In this document: positions 9,039 to 19,084 of the stretch, one piece after another
Layout of the letters: every line of letters starts with the position of its first letter
Position numbering within the stretch: the first letter of the stretch is position 1
Assembly (NCBI RefSeq): GCF_014652835.1
Contig: NZ_BMZO01000004.1
Span: 124,001-188,000, forward strand
Origin: Limoniibacter endophyticus
Lineage (GTDB): Bacteria; Pseudomonadota; Alphaproteobacteria; Rhizobiales; Rhizobiaceae
Direction: 5' to 3'
Length of the DNA stretch: 64,000 bases
Made by a program: the position numbers and the translations under genes
The notes under the pieces: model-generated
Told to the model about the DNA's origin: nothing
The model's database searches: none
Seen by the model: only the letters and a program-made list of their open reading frames with translations

Positions 9039-9763
9039 TAGGGGCGCTTGAGCAAGGCCGACAGAAAACCGTCGCGCTCCTGCGGCGGCTCCAGCCCACG
9101 TGGCTCGTAGACATGGCGGGCAAAGAAGAACCCCGTCATGCGAAACGCGTTTCTTATATCCTCGAGCGAAGGCCTCACATCCGTCTCTTCGATTAGAAAG
9201 GCGGGCAGCGGCAGCATCTTTTCGACCCAAGGCAAGCCTGCTTCGCGCGAAACGGCGCGCCCCGACCGCGGCGAAACGTAGACCAATTCCTGGGTGGTGC
9301 CGGTCGCCGCGCATTCGGAAAGGTCGAGGCCAAAGCCCAGCTCTTCCAGCAGCATCAGCTCGAAGCGTACGAGCAGCTCGCCCGCCTCTCTCGCATCAAG
9401 CCGATCCACGACAAACGCCAACGCGTCAAACAGGCTGCCATGCGGATCGCGCTCGGGAAGCAGGCGCAAATGCGCGCCAAGCGTCTGGATGCCATAGACG
9501 CCTGGGGCGGAGGCAAAGAGGCGGGCAGCATTCAGCTTCACAGCTTCGACGGAGGTGAAAAGCCCCAAATGTTCATCGATACGGGCGCGCCAGGTAAGCG
9601 CGAGGCGGTTACCGGGCTGCAGAAGCGGCGAAAACCGGCGCGAACGGCCGCCCTTGACCATGCCGAGATGGCGACCACGCGCGCGCGTCATCACCTCGAG
9701 GATGACGCTGGTCTCGCCATGTCGACGTGTGCCGAGCACAATCCCTTCGTCGCGCCATTCCAT
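9035..9763 (-). CDS. recO: DNA repair protein RecO
   Basis: RecF-pathway mediator that anneals single strands and helps load RecA. The 242-aa length is typical. The N-terminal OB-fold begins [20 protein letters not shown] and contains [13 protein letters not shown]; the helical C-terminal part includes [20 protein letters not shown]. It is the last gene of the rsh-acpS-lepB-rnc-era-recO block. A 198-bp gap separates it from era, and it may have its own promoter there. Confidence 0.95.
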   Translation of the reverse strand: MEWRDEGIVLGTRRHGETSVILEVMTRARGRHLGMVKGGRSRRFSPLLQPGNRLALTWRARIDEHLGLFTSVEAVKLNAARLFASAPGVYGIQTLGAHLRLLPERDPHGSLFDALAFVVDRLDAREAGELLVRFELMLLEELGFGLDLSECAATGTTQELVYVSPRSGRAVSREAGLPWVEKMLPLPAFLIEETDVRPSLEDIRNAFRMTGFFFARHVYEPRGLEPPQERDGFLSALLKRPY

Positions 9764-9961
9764 TGTTTTGGCCCCTGCGAGGCATACTGAGCAAATGCCA
9801 CTCGATTATTTTTGCAAGCACTTCGGCGACGCCCCTCCCCCCACTTTAGAATGTCTTGGCAAAGCCAGGGTGGGAGTGATCAAGCGTCAGCACGCATCAC
9901 GCCAGAATATCCATTCCTCGATCAACCGCCCCCTTTGGGAGAGCGTAGGCGTCAGAGCAGT

Positions 9962-10873
9962 TTACCGCGGAAAATCCAATCCCATCTCCCGATAACGCTC
10001 CGGATCGTTAACCCAGTTCTCGCGAACTTTGACGAACAGGAAAAGATGCACCGGGCGCTCACAAATCTCGGTCAGTTCCTTTCGAGCGGCTTGGCCGATC
10101 GACCGGATGGCATCTCCGTTCTTTCCAAGAATGATCTTCTTCTGGCTCTCGCGTTCCACATAAATCGTCTGTTCGATGCGGACCGACCCGTCCTTTCGCT
10201 CCTGCCAGCTCTCAGTCTCGACATGCGACGAGTAAGGCAATTCCTCGTGCATTCGCAGAAAAAGCTTTTCGCGGGTGATTTCAGCCGCAAGCTGACGCAT
10301 TGGCAAATCGGAGATCTGGTCTTCCGGATAATACCATGGCCCCTCCGCAACCTTTTCGGAAAGATAGTTCAAGAGATCTTCGCAGCCATAACCCTTGAGG
10401 GCGGAGATCATGAAGGTCGCGTCGAACTTGACCTTGGCATTGGCAGCTTCCGCCAACTCGAACAATTTCTCGCGCTTGATCTCGTCGATCTTGTTCAAGA
10501 CCAGCACCTTGGGCTGACGGATGTTTTCCATCGCTTCCAGAATATCGGCTGCATCACCTTCGATGCCCCGTTCCGTATCCAGAATGAAAAGAACAACATC
10601 GGCGTCCTTTGCCCCTCCCCAGGCGCTCGTCACCATGGCTTTGTCGAGACGGCGCTTGGGGCGAAAGATGCCTGGTGTGTCCATTAAAACGAGCTGCGTC
10701 TGCCCATGCGTGACGATGCCGCGAATAAGCGCCCGGGTCGTCTGCACCTTATGCGTGACGATTGACACCTTGGAGCCGACGAGTTGGTTGACGAGCGTCG
10801 ACTTGCCGGCATTTGGTGCGCCGATCAGCGCCACGAAGCCGGAACGGGTTTTAGGCTTTTGCTCTTCGCTCAT
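9962..10873 (-). CDS. era: GTPase Era
   Basis: Essential GTPase that binds 16S rRNA and assists 30S maturation (303 aa). GTPase motifs are visible: G1 GAPNAGKST (residues 18-26), G3 DTPG, G4 NKID. The C-terminal KH domain contains KKIILGKNGDAIRSIG. The start overlaps the rnc stop by 4 bp, the usual rnc-era coupling. Confidence 0.97.
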   Translation of the reverse strand: MSEEQKPKTRSGFVALIGAPNAGKSTLVNQLVGSKVSIVTHKVQTTRALIRGIVTHGQTQLVLMDTPGIFRPKRRLDKAMVTSAWGGAKDADVVLFILDTERGIEGDAADILEAMENIRQPKVLVLNKIDEIKREKLFELAEAANAKVKFDATFMISALKGYGCEDLLNYLSEKVAEGPWYYPEDQISDLPMRQLAAEITREKLFLRMHEELPYSSHVETESWQERKDGSVRIEQTIYVERESQKKIILGKNGDAIRSIGQAARKELTEICERPVHLFLFVKVRENWVNDPERYREMGLDFPR

Positions 10874-11586
10874 GTGGCGTCTCCTTCTTTCCAGACGCCC
10901 TCGCGGGTGAGAAGCTTGACCGCGGCAGCCTGTTCGGCCTCACGCTTCGTGCGGCCCTGCCCCACCGTCGGTTCATAATTTTCCAGGTTCACCCGGATAG
11001 TGAAGACAGGATCGTGATCCGGTCCGGCACGATTTTCAAGCGAATAAACCGGGGCCTTGCCGCTCACCTGATGCGCCCATTCCTGAAGGGCGGTCTTGGG
11101 ATCGCGGCGCGCTTCGATGTTGCGTTTTGAAAGCGGCTGCCAATAGCGTAGAATGAAAGTGCGCGCCACGTCCATACCCCCATCGAGATACAATGCGGCA
11201 ATCAGCGCCTCCAGAGCATCCGCCCGCAGATTGACGCGCTTGCGACCCGTCGAGCCTTTCAGCTCCGCGCCTACATGCACCAGACCGGGCAGACCGATCT
11301 TGTCAGAAATACCGGCAAGGGTTTCTGCGTTGACAAGCGCATTGAAACGCAATGAAAGCTCCCCTTCGCTTGCGTCAGGAAAGCAGCGGAACAGAAGATC
11401 GGCTATCACCAGGCCCAGCACGCGATCTCCCAGGAACTCGAAACGCTCGTAATCGAAGCCCGTGCTCTTGCGGGCACTGGCATGCGTGAGCGCACGCCGC
11501 AGCGGTTCCGGGTCATGGAACTTGTGGCCGGTTGCTTCCTCCAGAGCTTCAGCCAGAGCTTGCGGCGAAAGTTTACGTGTACTCAT
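10870..11586 (-). CDS. rnc: Ribonuclease III
   Basis: Double-strand-specific endoribonuclease for rRNA processing and mRNA decay (238 aa). The RNase III signature FEFLGDRVLGLVIADLLF sits near residue 47, with the acidic catalytic residues. A second acidic site lies in LRADALEALIAALYLDGG. A C-terminal dsRNA-binding domain contains NYEPTVGQGRTKREAEQAAA. The ATG lies 6 bp after the lepB stop. Confidence 0.97.
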   Translation of the reverse strand: MSTRKLSPQALAEALEEATGHKFHDPEPLRRALTHASARKSTGFDYERFEFLGDRVLGLVIADLLFRCFPDASEGELSLRFNALVNAETLAGISDKIGLPGLVHVGAELKGSTGRKRVNLRADALEALIAALYLDGGMDVARTFILRYWQPLSKRNIEARRDPKTALQEWAHQVSGKAPVYSLENRAGPDHDPVFTIRVNLENYEPTVGQGRTKREAEQAAAVKLLTREGVWKEGDAT

Positions 11587-11592
11587 GCGTCT

Positions 11593-12336
11593 TTACTTTA
11601 CGAAGCTGAACAGGCGCAACGGACGCAGTTCGGAAGGCCAGTTCCAGATTTCCAGAGGGCTTGAGCCACCGGCAATCGAGAAGAAGATGATGTTGGCTTT
11701 TCCGACCAGATTTTCATGCGGTACGAAGCCAACATTGAAGCGGCTGTCGGAGGAGTTATCGCGATTATCGCCCATCATGAAATAATGGCCTTCGGGCACG
11801 ACGAATTCGCGTGTGTCGTCGCCCATCGTGTTCGGCGCAAGGTCAAGCGTGTCATAGGAAACGCCGTTCGGCAAAGTTTCCCGATAGACGTCGACGGGAC
11901 GATTGACCTGGGTAATATCGGGATTGTTGATCTCGCCGGTCTTTTCACGCGGGACAGCTTCGCCGTTCAGGAAAAGCACGCCGCCGCGCATCTGCACACG
12001 ATCGCCCGGCAGGCCGATGACGCGCTTGATATAATCAATGCTCGGATCCGGCGGAAACTTGAAGACTACCACATCCCCGCGCTCCGGCTGTCCGTCCCAG
12101 ATGCGCCCTTCAAAGAGATTCGGGGAGAACGGAAAGGAATAGCGCGAAAAGCCGTAGGACCACTTCGTGACGAAAAGATAATCGCCCTCGAGCAGCGTCG
12201 GACGCATTGAGCCGGACGGAATGGAGAACGGCTGGAACAGGAAGGTACGGATAACGAAGGCAAGCAGAATCGCCTGAACGATGACGCTCAGCGTTTCGCC
12301 GAAACCGCCGGATTTCTTGGAAGATGTATCAGCCAC
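11593..12336 (-). CDS. lepB: Signal peptidase I
   Basis: Inner-membrane protease that removes Sec and Tat signal peptides (247 aa). It has one N-terminal membrane segment (about residues 15-35), the catalytic Ser43 in PSGSMRPTLLEGD, the Lys general base in DYIKRVIGLPGD, and the box E motif MGDNRDNSSDSR. The gene order acpS-lepB-rnc-era matches that of many alphaproteobacteria. A gap of about 104 bp to acpS leaves room for an internal promoter. Confidence 0.96.
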   Translation of the reverse strand: MADTSSKKSGGFGETLSVIVQAILLAFVIRTFLFQPFSIPSGSMRPTLLEGDYLFVTKWSYGFSRYSFPFSPNLFEGRIWDGQPERGDVVVFKFPPDPSIDYIKRVIGLPGDRVQMRGGVLFLNGEAVPREKTGEINNPDITQVNRPVDVYRETLPNGVSYDTLDLAPNTMGDDTREFVVPEGHYFMMGDNRDNSSDSRFNVGFVPHENLVGKANIIFFSIAGGSSPLEIWNWPSELRPLRLFSFVK

Positions 12337-12440
12337 GCTGGTAGGGTCCTAATTTGTCGCTGCTCATTCTCTAGCCGCTCGGCCATATGAGGGCAACAAG
12401 CGTGGACAAGCTGGTTTTTGAAAACCGCAAACTGCGGCGT

Positions 12441-12842
12441 TTATTCGACGCTTAATGCCTCGATGATGACAAATGCCTGGGCAAGCGGATAGTCATCGGT
12501 GATCGTCAGGTGGATCACCGCCCGCTGTCCTGGCCTGAGCAGCGCATGCAGTCGCCGCTCCGCTCCGTTGGTCAGCGACATGGTGGGTTTCCCGCTCGGC
12601 TTGTTGACCACGCCCATGTCGCGCCAGAAAACGCCCTGCGCAAGCCCGGTGCCGAGCGCCTTGGCGCAGGCCTCCTTGGCCGCGAAACGCTTGGCGTAAG
12701 AAGCGGCACGTTGCTTGCGTCCTTCCGACTTTCGTCGCTCGATATCCGTAAACACGCGCTCGATAAAGCGCTCGCCATGCTTTTCGAGTGTCTTTTCGAT
12801 ACGGCGAATATCGATAAGGTCGGAGCCCATGCCGATGATCAT
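12441..12842 (-). CDS. acpS: Holo-[acyl-carrier-protein] synthase
   Basis: Transfers 4'-phosphopantetheine from CoA to acyl carrier protein (133 aa). Conserved motifs are [15 protein letters not shown] at the N-terminus (metal-binding Asp8) and [17 protein letters not shown] (catalytic Glu). It starts 25 bp after the rsh stop codon on the same strand. Confidence 0.95.
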   Translation of the reverse strand: MIIGMGSDLIDIRRIEKTLEKHGERFIERVFTDIERRKSEGRKQRAASYAKRFAAKEACAKALGTGLAQGVFWRDMGVVNKPSGKPTMSLTNGAERRLHALLRPGQRAVIHLTITDDYPLAQAFVIIEALSVE

Positions 12843-12867
12843 GTTTCTTCTCCCTTCTCGAAAAGCA

Positions 12868-15069
12868 TCATCCGTTCACGCGATGCGCGGCAGATACCCA
12901 CTTGTTTTCCTTGAGCTGCGATAAAAGCCGATTGAGATGCTTGAGATCACGGATCTCGAGGTCAATCAGCATCTCGGTGAAATCGGGCGCCGTACGCAAC
13001 ATCGTCAATGTGTCGATATTGGCGTCAGCCGCCGCAATCACCTGCGCGATGTCGGCAAGCGAGCCCGGTGCGTTGATGGCGGTGACCGAAACGCGAGCCG
13101 GAAAGCGCTCATTGCTGTCCTCGTCAATGTCCCAGCGAACATCGATCCAGCGCTCCGGCTGGTCATCGAAGGCAGTCAGGGACGGCGACTGGATCGGATA
13201 GATGGTAATGCCGGAACCTGCCTGCATAATGCCGACAATACGGTCGCCCGGAACTGCCCCTTCCGGCGCAAAGCGTACCGGAAGATCCCCATGTATGCCG
13301 CGAATGGGTAACGCAGCAGAAGCCTTGCCTGCTTCCTGCCCCTCGCCCTGGACCTGAAACAGCATGCCGGTCGCGTTGCCAAGATTGACCCAGCCATCCA
13401 CCTTCTGTTTCGGTGTAGCGTGCCTGTCGTCCTTCATCTCGGGGAAGACGGCTTTCAAAACATCAGCCGAGGCGATCTCGCCGCGTCCGACGGCTGCCAG
13501 CACGTCCTCAATATCCTTGCGGGCCAAACGGTGCAGGACGTTTTTCAAGGCATCCTTCGAAAAAGTTTTGCCAGCGCGCTCGAAGCTGCGCTCGAGTATG
13601 CGCGTGCCGAGACCCGAATATTGCTTACGGATAGCATTGCGCGTTGCACGCCGGATCGCCGAACGTGCCTTGCCGGTGACCACGACCGATTCCCACGCCG
13701 TCGGTGGCACTTGCGCCTTGGAGCGTACGATCTCGACTTCGTCGCCATTTTTCAGCTCTGTCATCAAAGGCATGATACGCCCGTTGATCTTCACGCCAAC
13801 GCAGGTGTTGCCCACATCCGTATGCACCGCATAGGCAAAATCGATCGGGGTCGCGCCACGCGGCAGCGCTATGAGCTGCCCTTTCGGGGTGAAGCAAAAG
13901 ACCTGATCCTGAAACAGTTCAAGCTTGGTATTTTCGAGAAAATCTTCCGGATTATCGCCTTCGGACAGTGCTTCGATCGTACGGCGAAGCCAGGCATAGG
14001 CATTGGTCTCCTTCAGCGAAGCGCTCGAACTGCCTCCCTTGTCCTTATAGATCGAATGTGCAGCAACACCGTATTCCGCGACCGTGTCCATGGCTCGCGT
14101 ACGAATCTGCAGCTCCACGCGCTGGCGCAACGGCCCTACGATCGTCGTGTGCAGCGACTGGTAATCATTCTGCTTCGGTGTCGAGATGTAATCCTTGAAG
14201 CGCCCCGGAACCATCGACCATGTGGTGTGGATGGCGCCCAGAGCCAGATAGCAGTCGGCAACCTTGTCCACCAGAACACGGAAGCCATAGAGATCGGAAA
14301 GCTGACCGAAGGAAAGCGCCTTGCTTTCCATCTTGCGGAAGACCGACCACGGCTTTTTCTGCCGGCTCTTCACGACAGCCTTTATGCCATACTCATCGAA
14401 CAGCTTGCCGAGGGCACCCTCGATCTCGCCAATGACGGATTCACTGCGCTCGAAGACGTCCTCAAGGCGCGCGGTTACGGTCCGGTACGCTTCCGGATTG
14501 ATGATCTGGAAGGAGAGGTTTTCAAGTTCCTCGCGCATATCCTGCATACCCATGCGGCCGGCGAGCGGCGCGTAGATATCCATCGTCTCTTCAGCTATGC
14601 GGATCTGCTTGTCCTCGCGCATGGCACCCAGCGTGCGCATATTGTGCAGGCGATCGGCCAGTTTGACGAGAAGCACGCGCACGTCTTCGGAAATGGCAAG
14701 CAAGAGCTTTCGCAGATTCTCAGCCTGCGCGGCCTTCTTCGAGACGAGATCCAGCTTCTTGAGCTTGGTCAGGCCCTCGACAAGCGTACCCATCTCGGAG
14801 CCAAACAGCTCATCGATTTCCTGGCGAGTCGCGGTCGTATCCTCGATCGTGTCATGCAGAAGAGCAACGGCGATCGTTGCCTCATCCATGCGCATTTCCG
14901 TCAGAATGGCCGCCACTTCGAGAGGGTGGGAAAAGTAGGGATCGCCTGATGCTCGTTTTTGTGATCCGTGCTTCTGCATGGCGTAAACATACGCCTTGTT
15001 GAGCAGAGCTTCATTTACCTCCGGCTTGTAGCGCTGCACGCGCTCGACAAGCTCATATTGGCGCATCAT
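12868..15069 (-). CDS. rsh: Bifunctional (p)ppGpp synthetase/hydrolase Rsh
   Basis: The single long RelA/SpoT homologue of alphaproteobacteria (733 aa). It makes and degrades (p)ppGpp in the stringent response. The N-terminal HD hydrolase is intact ([11 protein letters not shown] and LLHDTIEDT). The synthetase domain contains [23 protein letters not shown] domain follows ([21 protein letters not shown]), and the C-terminus is an ACT domain ([20 protein letters not shown]). Both catalytic domains appear functional. It is the first gene of the leftward block and is separated from rpoZ by a terminator. Confidence 0.96.
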   Translation of the reverse strand: MMRQYELVERVQRYKPEVNEALLNKAYVYAMQKHGSQKRASGDPYFSHPLEVAAILTEMRMDEATIAVALLHDTIEDTTATRQEIDELFGSEMGTLVEGLTKLKKLDLVSKKAAQAENLRKLLLAISEDVRVLLVKLADRLHNMRTLGAMREDKQIRIAEETMDIYAPLAGRMGMQDMREELENLSFQIINPEAYRTVTARLEDVFERSESVIGEIEGALGKLFDEYGIKAVVKSRQKKPWSVFRKMESKALSFGQLSDLYGFRVLVDKVADCYLALGAIHTTWSMVPGRFKDYISTPKQNDYQSLHTTIVGPLRQRVELQIRTRAMDTVAEYGVAAHSIYKDKGGSSSASLKETNAYAWLRRTIEALSEGDNPEDFLENTKLELFQDQVFCFTPKGQLIALPRGATPIDFAYAVHTDVGNTCVGVKINGRIMPLMTELKNGDEVEIVRSKAQVPPTAWESVVVTGKARSAIRRATRNAIRKQYSGLGTRILERSFERAGKTFSKDALKNVLHRLARKDIEDVLAAVGRGEIASADVLKAVFPEMKDDRHATPKQKVDGWVNLGNATGMLFQVQGEGQEAGKASAALPIRGIHGDLPVRFAPEGAVPGDRIVGIMQAGSGITIYPIQSPSLTAFDDQPERWIDVRWDIDEDSNERFPARVSVTAINAPGSLADIAQVIAAADANIDTLTMLRTAPDFTEMLIDLEIRDLKHLNRLLSQLKENKWVSAAHRVNG

Positions 15070-15186
15070 TGGCGAATTTCCCGCGACTATTCTTGCGCGC
15101 CATCAAGAAGAGAGCGCGAAAATGAAACATGCGCCGCAAAATTTTCGCGACGCACGTCATATTTAGCGGTGAAGTTCCTAATAAAA

Positions 15187-15205
15187 AAGGGCGCTTCACG
15201 CCCTT
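15187..15205 (-). terminator. Rho-independent terminator after rpoZ
   Basis: On the minus strand this reads AAGGGCG, a 5-base loop, CGCCCTT, then a run of T residues (T-tract at 15183-15188). It lies 6 bp past the rpoZ stop and separates rpoZ from rsh. Confidence 0.85.
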
Positions 15206-15210
15206 CTCTA

Positions 15211-15594
15211 TCAGAAATCTTCGCTTTTTTCCGGCGGTTCGAGACCCTCGATGCCAGCCAGAAGATCTTCTTCCGACATGCGATCGAAAGTGACGACATC
15301 GTCGACAGTATCGAAATCTTCTGAACCTTCTGCTGCAACGGGCGCTGAATCTTCCGGTTCGTCAACCTCGACATGGCGCTGCAGCGAGTGAATCAGATCT
15401 TCCTTCAGATCGCCTGGCGAGAGGGTTTCGTCAGCGATTTCGCGCAGAGCAACGACAGGATTCTTGTCGTTGTCGCGGTCGACCGTGATCTGCGAACCCT
15501 GCGAGATCAGACGGGCGCGGTGAGCTGCGAGAAGAACGAGCTCGAACCGATTGTCGACCTTGTCGATGCAGTCCTCAACAGTGACGCGGGCCAT
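15211..15594 (-). CDS. rpoZ: RNA polymerase omega subunit
   Basis: Small RNA polymerase subunit that assists beta' assembly and, with DksA or directly, the ppGpp response (127 aa). The conserved N-terminus [20 protein letters not shown] and [11 protein letters not shown] are clear. The C-terminal half is an acidic tail (DEPEDS...[24 protein letters not shown]), as in other rhizobial omegas. Its position directly upstream of rsh is a common arrangement. Confidence 0.96.
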   Translation of the reverse strand: MARVTVEDCIDKVDNRFELVLLAAHRARLISQGSQITVDRDNDKNPVVALREIADETLSPGDLKEDLIHSLQRHVEVDEPEDSAPVAAEGSEDFDTVDDVVTFDRMSEEDLLAGIEGLEPPEKSEDF

Positions 15595-15916
15595 GGATTG
15601 CCCCTTTCATGTATCGCGAAATTGGGATTTGAACGCGTCACATAGCGCGATATCACCTGCAATACAAGGGTATCTGGCACTTTGCCCGAACAGGGGCCGG
15701 TATTCTCCCGGCTAAAATGACCGAAGGCCGCAACCGGTGCACCGGAAGCGGAACAATATGGCAGGGACGCGCTTGTTACATTTATCTCTTGGAAAGTGTA
15801 AGAAGCGGGGTTAAGAGCATTCTTTGGGGGACATGCGGGGTCAAACGAGGCCTTACCTGTTCTTAAAGCCTCTGAAATTGCCTTGATAGCCTATTGCGGA
15901 AAAGGACTTTCGACTA
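15595..15916. other. Divergent intergenic region rpoZ / NYN gene with nested palindromes
   Basis: Contains the presumed promoters of leftward rpoZ and the rightward NYN gene. Two inverted repeats stand out. One is GCCGG/CCGGC at 15696-15712. The other is a perfect 12-bp palindrome CCGGTGCACCGG at 15734-15745, flanked symmetrically by CCGC and GCGG (15728-15751). These could be an operator or an RNA structure. No gene is seen. Confidence 0.5.
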
Positions 15917-16495
15917 ATGTTTGATCCACGCGAGAAAATTGCCCTCTTCATCGACGGCGCGAACCTCTATGCAACCTCCCGCGCGCTCGGCTTCGATATT
16001 GATTATCGCAAGCTTTTATCGTCGTTTCAGAAACGTGGATATCTGTTGCGTGCGCATTATTATACGGCTCTCGTCGAGGATCAGGAATATTCCTCGATCC
16101 GTCCGCTGATCGACTGGCTGGACTATAATGGCTACAAGGTCGTGACGAAGCCGGCGAAGGAATTTACCGATGCAACCGGGCGCCGCAAGATCAAGGGCAA
16201 CATGGACATCGAACTCGCGATCGATGCGCTGGAACTTGCCGATGTCGTCGACCACTATGTCATCTTCTCGGGCGATGGTGATTTCCGTTCATTGGTCGAG
16301 GCTCTGCAGCGGCGCGGCCGCAAGGTTTCCGTCATCTCGACCATGTCCTCGCAGCCACCAATGATTTCCGACGAACTGCGCCGTCAGGCCGATCATTTCA
16401 TCGATCTTCAGACGATGGAAAAGGAAGTTGGCCGCGAGTTGAGCGAGCGTCCGCAGCGTCGTGAGCCTGCTGGCAATTTCGACGACGCGATCTGA
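15917..16495 (+). CDS. NYN-domain (LabA/DUF88) family protein
   Basis: A 192-aa PIN-like nuclease-fold protein of the NYN/LabA family. Acidic residues expected for metal binding occur in ALFIDGANLY (Asp14), KGNMDIELAIDAL and FSGDGDFRSLVEAL, so the active site looks complete. Family members are thought to act on RNA; the target here is unknown. The C-terminal 30 residues are charged and probably flexible. Confidence 0.88.
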   Translation: MFDPREKIALFIDGANLYATSRALGFDIDYRKLLSSFQKRGYLLRAHYYTALVEDQEYSSIRPLIDWLDYNGYKVVTKPAKEFTDATGRRKIKGNMDIELAIDALELADVVDHYVIFSGDGDFRSLVEALQRRGRKVSVISTMSSQPPMISDELRRQADHFIDLQTMEKEVGRELSERPQRREPAGNFDDAI

Positions 16496-16502
16496 TTTTC
16501 CT

Positions 16503-16544
16503 GGCGGCAATGCGTCGGTATGCGTTGCCGCCGATTCGGTTTTT
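16503..16544 (+). terminator. Probable rho-independent terminator after NYN gene
   Basis: Stem GGCGGCAA (16503-16510) pairs with TTGCCGCC (16525-16532) across a 14-base loop. Five T residues follow at 16540-16544. The T-tract is 8 bases from the stem, so it is not ideal. Confidence 0.5.
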
Positions 16545-16631
16545 ACTCGATTGAGCGCTTCCTCCTGAGATATAAGGCGAGCCTCCCGCTCCCGCTCACC
16601 CTCATGCCTTAACGGGCCTGCCGGAAAGACC

Positions 16632-17306
16632 ATGCGAGCATCGACTTTTCCTCTTGGACCGGAACCAGACCGGGATTGCGCGCTCTGCCCTCGCCTGCAC
16701 GATTTTATCCAGGAGTGGCGCACGCGTGAACCAAGCTGGTTCAATGCACCCGTCCCAACTTTTCTGCCTGCGGCCGGTGATGCTTCCGCCAAACTGTTGA
16801 TCGTTGGCCTTGCGCCAGGCGTGCGCGGAGCGAACCGCACCGGACGACCGTTCACCGGCGACTATGCCGGAGATCTCCTCTACAGCACTCTCATCGAGTT
16901 CGGCTTTGCCAAAGGCGTCTTCAAGGCGCGCCCGGATGACGGCTTGACTCTGGTCGATGCTGCGCTCACCAACGCCGTGCGATGCGTACCGCCGGAAAAC
17001 AAACCGGTTGGCGCCGAAATCAATCAGTGCAGGACCTTTCTGAAGCCGACGATCGCGCGGTTCGAAAATCTGCGCGCCATCGTTACGCTGGGAACTATTT
17101 CGCATCAGTCGGTCGTGCGTGCGCTGGAAGGCAAGGTTGCCGCCCATCCTTTCAGCCATGGCGGCCAGAGCGATATCGGAAATATCCGCATCTTCTCAAG
17201 CTACCACTGCTCCCGGTACAATACGAATACAGGCCGCCTCACCACCGAAATGTTCGTTGACGTATTCAGGGCAGTACGCGCCTATCTGGACGCGCTGAAA
17301 GACTGA
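16632..17306 (+). CDS. Uracil-DNA glycosylase, family 5 (UDGb)
   Basis: Base-excision repair glycosylase of 224 aa. The family-5 active-site region reads IVGLAPGVRGANRTGRPFTGD (about residues 57-77), where the Ala-Pro-Gly context replaces the catalytic Asp/Asn of family 1. Four cysteines with iron-sulfur spacing are present: two in DCALCP near residues 16-19, one in AVRCVPP and one in NQCRTFL. The C-terminal SSYHCSRYNTNTGRLT matches the family-5 HPSP-equivalent. A family-4 enzyme lies at 57 kb. Confidence 0.88.
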   Translation: MRASTFPLGPEPDRDCALCPRLHDFIQEWRTREPSWFNAPVPTFLPAAGDASAKLLIVGLAPGVRGANRTGRPFTGDYAGDLLYSTLIEFGFAKGVFKARPDDGLTLVDAALTNAVRCVPPENKPVGAEINQCRTFLKPTIARFENLRAIVTLGTISHQSVVRALEGKVAAHPFSHGGQSDIGNIRIFSSYHCSRYNTNTGRLTTEMFVDVFRAVRAYLDALKD

Positions 17307-17330
17307 CCAAGCCGCCAGTTGTCTAAAAGC

Positions 17331-17801
17331 TCAACCGTAGTTCTTCAACAAACGTGATTTCTCGCGATTCCAGTCGCGTTGTTTTTCAGTTTCGCGCTTG
17401 TCGTGAAGCTTCTTGCCGCGTCCGACGGCCAGTTGCAGCTTGGCCATGCCACGCTCATTGAAATAGAGCTTCAGGGGCACCATGGTCATGCCCTCTTTTT
17501 CGACGCTCTGCGCCAGACGCGCCATTTCCCGCTTGCTTACGAGGAGCTTGCGGCGGCGGCGAGGCTCATGGTTGAAGCGATTGCCTTCGAGATATTCGGG
17601 AATGTAGGAGTTGATCAGCCAGATTTCCCCGCCCTCGACAGAAGCGTATGACTCCTGGATATTAGCCTGGCTGCGGCGCAACGACTTGACCTCGGTGCCT
17701 GTCAGCACCAAGCCCGCTTCGAGCGTGTCTAGTATCTCGTAGGAAAAGCGCGCCTTGCGGTTTTCCGAAATAACTTTGTAATTCGTTTTCTTTTCGGCCA
17801 T
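17331..17801 (-). CDS. smpB: SsrA-binding protein SmpB
   Basis: Partner of tmRNA in ribosome rescue (156 aa). The conserved core is complete: [49 protein letters not shown] and the basic C-terminal tail [18 protein letters not shown]. The ATG at 17801 is preferred over a TTG nine codons upstream. It lies 63 bp downstream of dapA on the same strand. Confidence 0.96.
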   Translation of the reverse strand: MAEKKTNYKVISENRKARFSYEILDTLEAGLVLTGTEVKSLRRSQANIQESYASVEGGEIWLINSYIPEYLEGNRFNHEPRRRRKLLVSKREMARLAQSVEKEGMTMVPLKLYFNERGMAKLQLAVGRGKKLHDKRETEKQRDWNREKSRLLKNYG

Positions 17802-17864
17802 GGGCTTTAAATAGGCATTCTCCCGCAATTTCGCGAGAGAATTTTTCCCTGTCTATAGAAATGC

Positions 17865-18746
17865 TTAGTTCAGCAATCCCGCGTGCACCAAGGCGGCGTC
17901 GATCTTCCTCTGGGTGGCCTCCTCGACCGTCACCATCGGCAGGCGAAGTGCGTTCTTGACCTTGCCCAGACGGGACAGCGCATATTTCACGCCAGCCGGG
18001 TTAGGCTCGAGGAACAGCGCCTTGTGCAGCGGCATCAAGCGGTCCTGCAACTCGATGGCGCGATCACGATCGCCCGACAAGGATGCTTTCTGGAACTCGG
18101 CGCACAGGCGTGGCGCAACATTCGCCGTAACCGATATACACCCTACCCCGCCATGTGCGTTAAAGCCGAGGGCCGAGGCATCTTCACCGGAAAGCTGGAT
18201 GAAATCCTTGCCGCACGTGGCACGTTGTTCGCTGACGCGCTCGACCTTGCCGGTCGCATCCTTGACACCGCGAATATTCGAGCAATCCCGCACGAGCTGG
18301 CCCATCGTATCCGGCATCATGTCGATGATCGAACGCGGCGGAATATTATAGATAATGACTGGCAAGCTCGTGGCCTTGGCGACGGCTGCGAAATGCTCGT
18401 AAAGTCCACGCTGGTTCGGCTTGTTATAATAGGGCGTGACGACGAGGACACCATCGGCGCCTACCTTTTCTGCGAACTGCGAAAGGCTGATGGCCTCACG
18501 TGTATTATTCGAACCGGCACCCGCGATCACGGGTACGCGCTTGGCCGCGACCTCGACGCAGATTTCGACGACGCGATGATGCTCATCATGCGTCAATGTA
18601 GGCGTTTCGCCGGTGGTGCCGACAGGAACAAGTCCAGTCGTACCCTCTGCAATCTGCCACTCGACAAATTCGCGAAAGGCTTTTTCGTCGAGACGTCCGT
18701 CTTCGAGAAACGGGGTCACGAGCGCTGTAATCGAGCCTCTCAACAT
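17865..18746 (-). CDS. dapA: 4-hydroxy-tetrahydrodipicolinate synthase
   Basis: Condenses pyruvate with aspartate semialdehyde in lysine/meso-DAP synthesis (293 aa). GTTGETPTL marks the substrate site. The catalytic Tyr is in IIYNIPPRS and the Schiff-base Lys in RGVKDATG. The ATG at 18746 ([13 protein letters not shown]) fits the family N-terminus; the longer upstream frame is not needed. Confidence 0.96.
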   Translation of the reverse strand: MLRGSITALVTPFLEDGRLDEKAFREFVEWQIAEGTTGLVPVGTTGETPTLTHDEHHRVVEICVEVAAKRVPVIAGAGSNNTREAISLSQFAEKVGADGVLVVTPYYNKPNQRGLYEHFAAVAKATSLPVIIYNIPPRSIIDMMPDTMGQLVRDCSNIRGVKDATGKVERVSEQRATCGKDFIQLSGEDASALGFNAHGGVGCISVTANVAPRLCAEFQKASLSGDRDRAIELQDRLMPLHKALFLEPNPAGVKYALSRLGKVKNALRLPMVTVEEATQRKIDAALVHAGLLN

Positions 18747-19084
18747 ATGCCAAACTCCAACAAGGCAGATTAATATCGATTTCGCGGTTTCGCGCTTTTT
18801 AGGCGCAATTGCAAGCGGCATCACCATAGTTCTGACATTTCGCCGTCGCACAGAAGCATGCGCGTCACAGCGCTAAAATTTAAACTATTCGTGAATGGCC
18901 GGTAGGCGATTGTTAATGAAGTGTTGCGAAGATCGTCGCAGCTGTAGCTTCACCGGTATCGAACCGGTCGAGATCATTGCGAACGGTGCAGCAGGGCTTG
19001 CACAAGGAGCTGCGGCATAAGAACATCTGGCGATCCTTGTCGGCGCAGTCCGCCGGCAACGACCTTCGACTTGCGGGAATTTTA
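18747..19084. other. Divergent intergenic region dapA / lytic transglycosylase
   Basis: Holds the promoters of leftward dapA and the rightward lytic transglycosylase. ACCGGT occurs twice, 12 bases apart, around 18951-18968. I see no gene, terminator or convincing regulatory RNA. Confidence 0.4.

Noticed and set aside
13420-14949. Plus-strand 509-codon frame
   Set aside because: Antisense to rsh. Composition is typical of a shadow frame in GC-rich DNA, while rsh shows full HD, synthetase, TGS and ACT domains.
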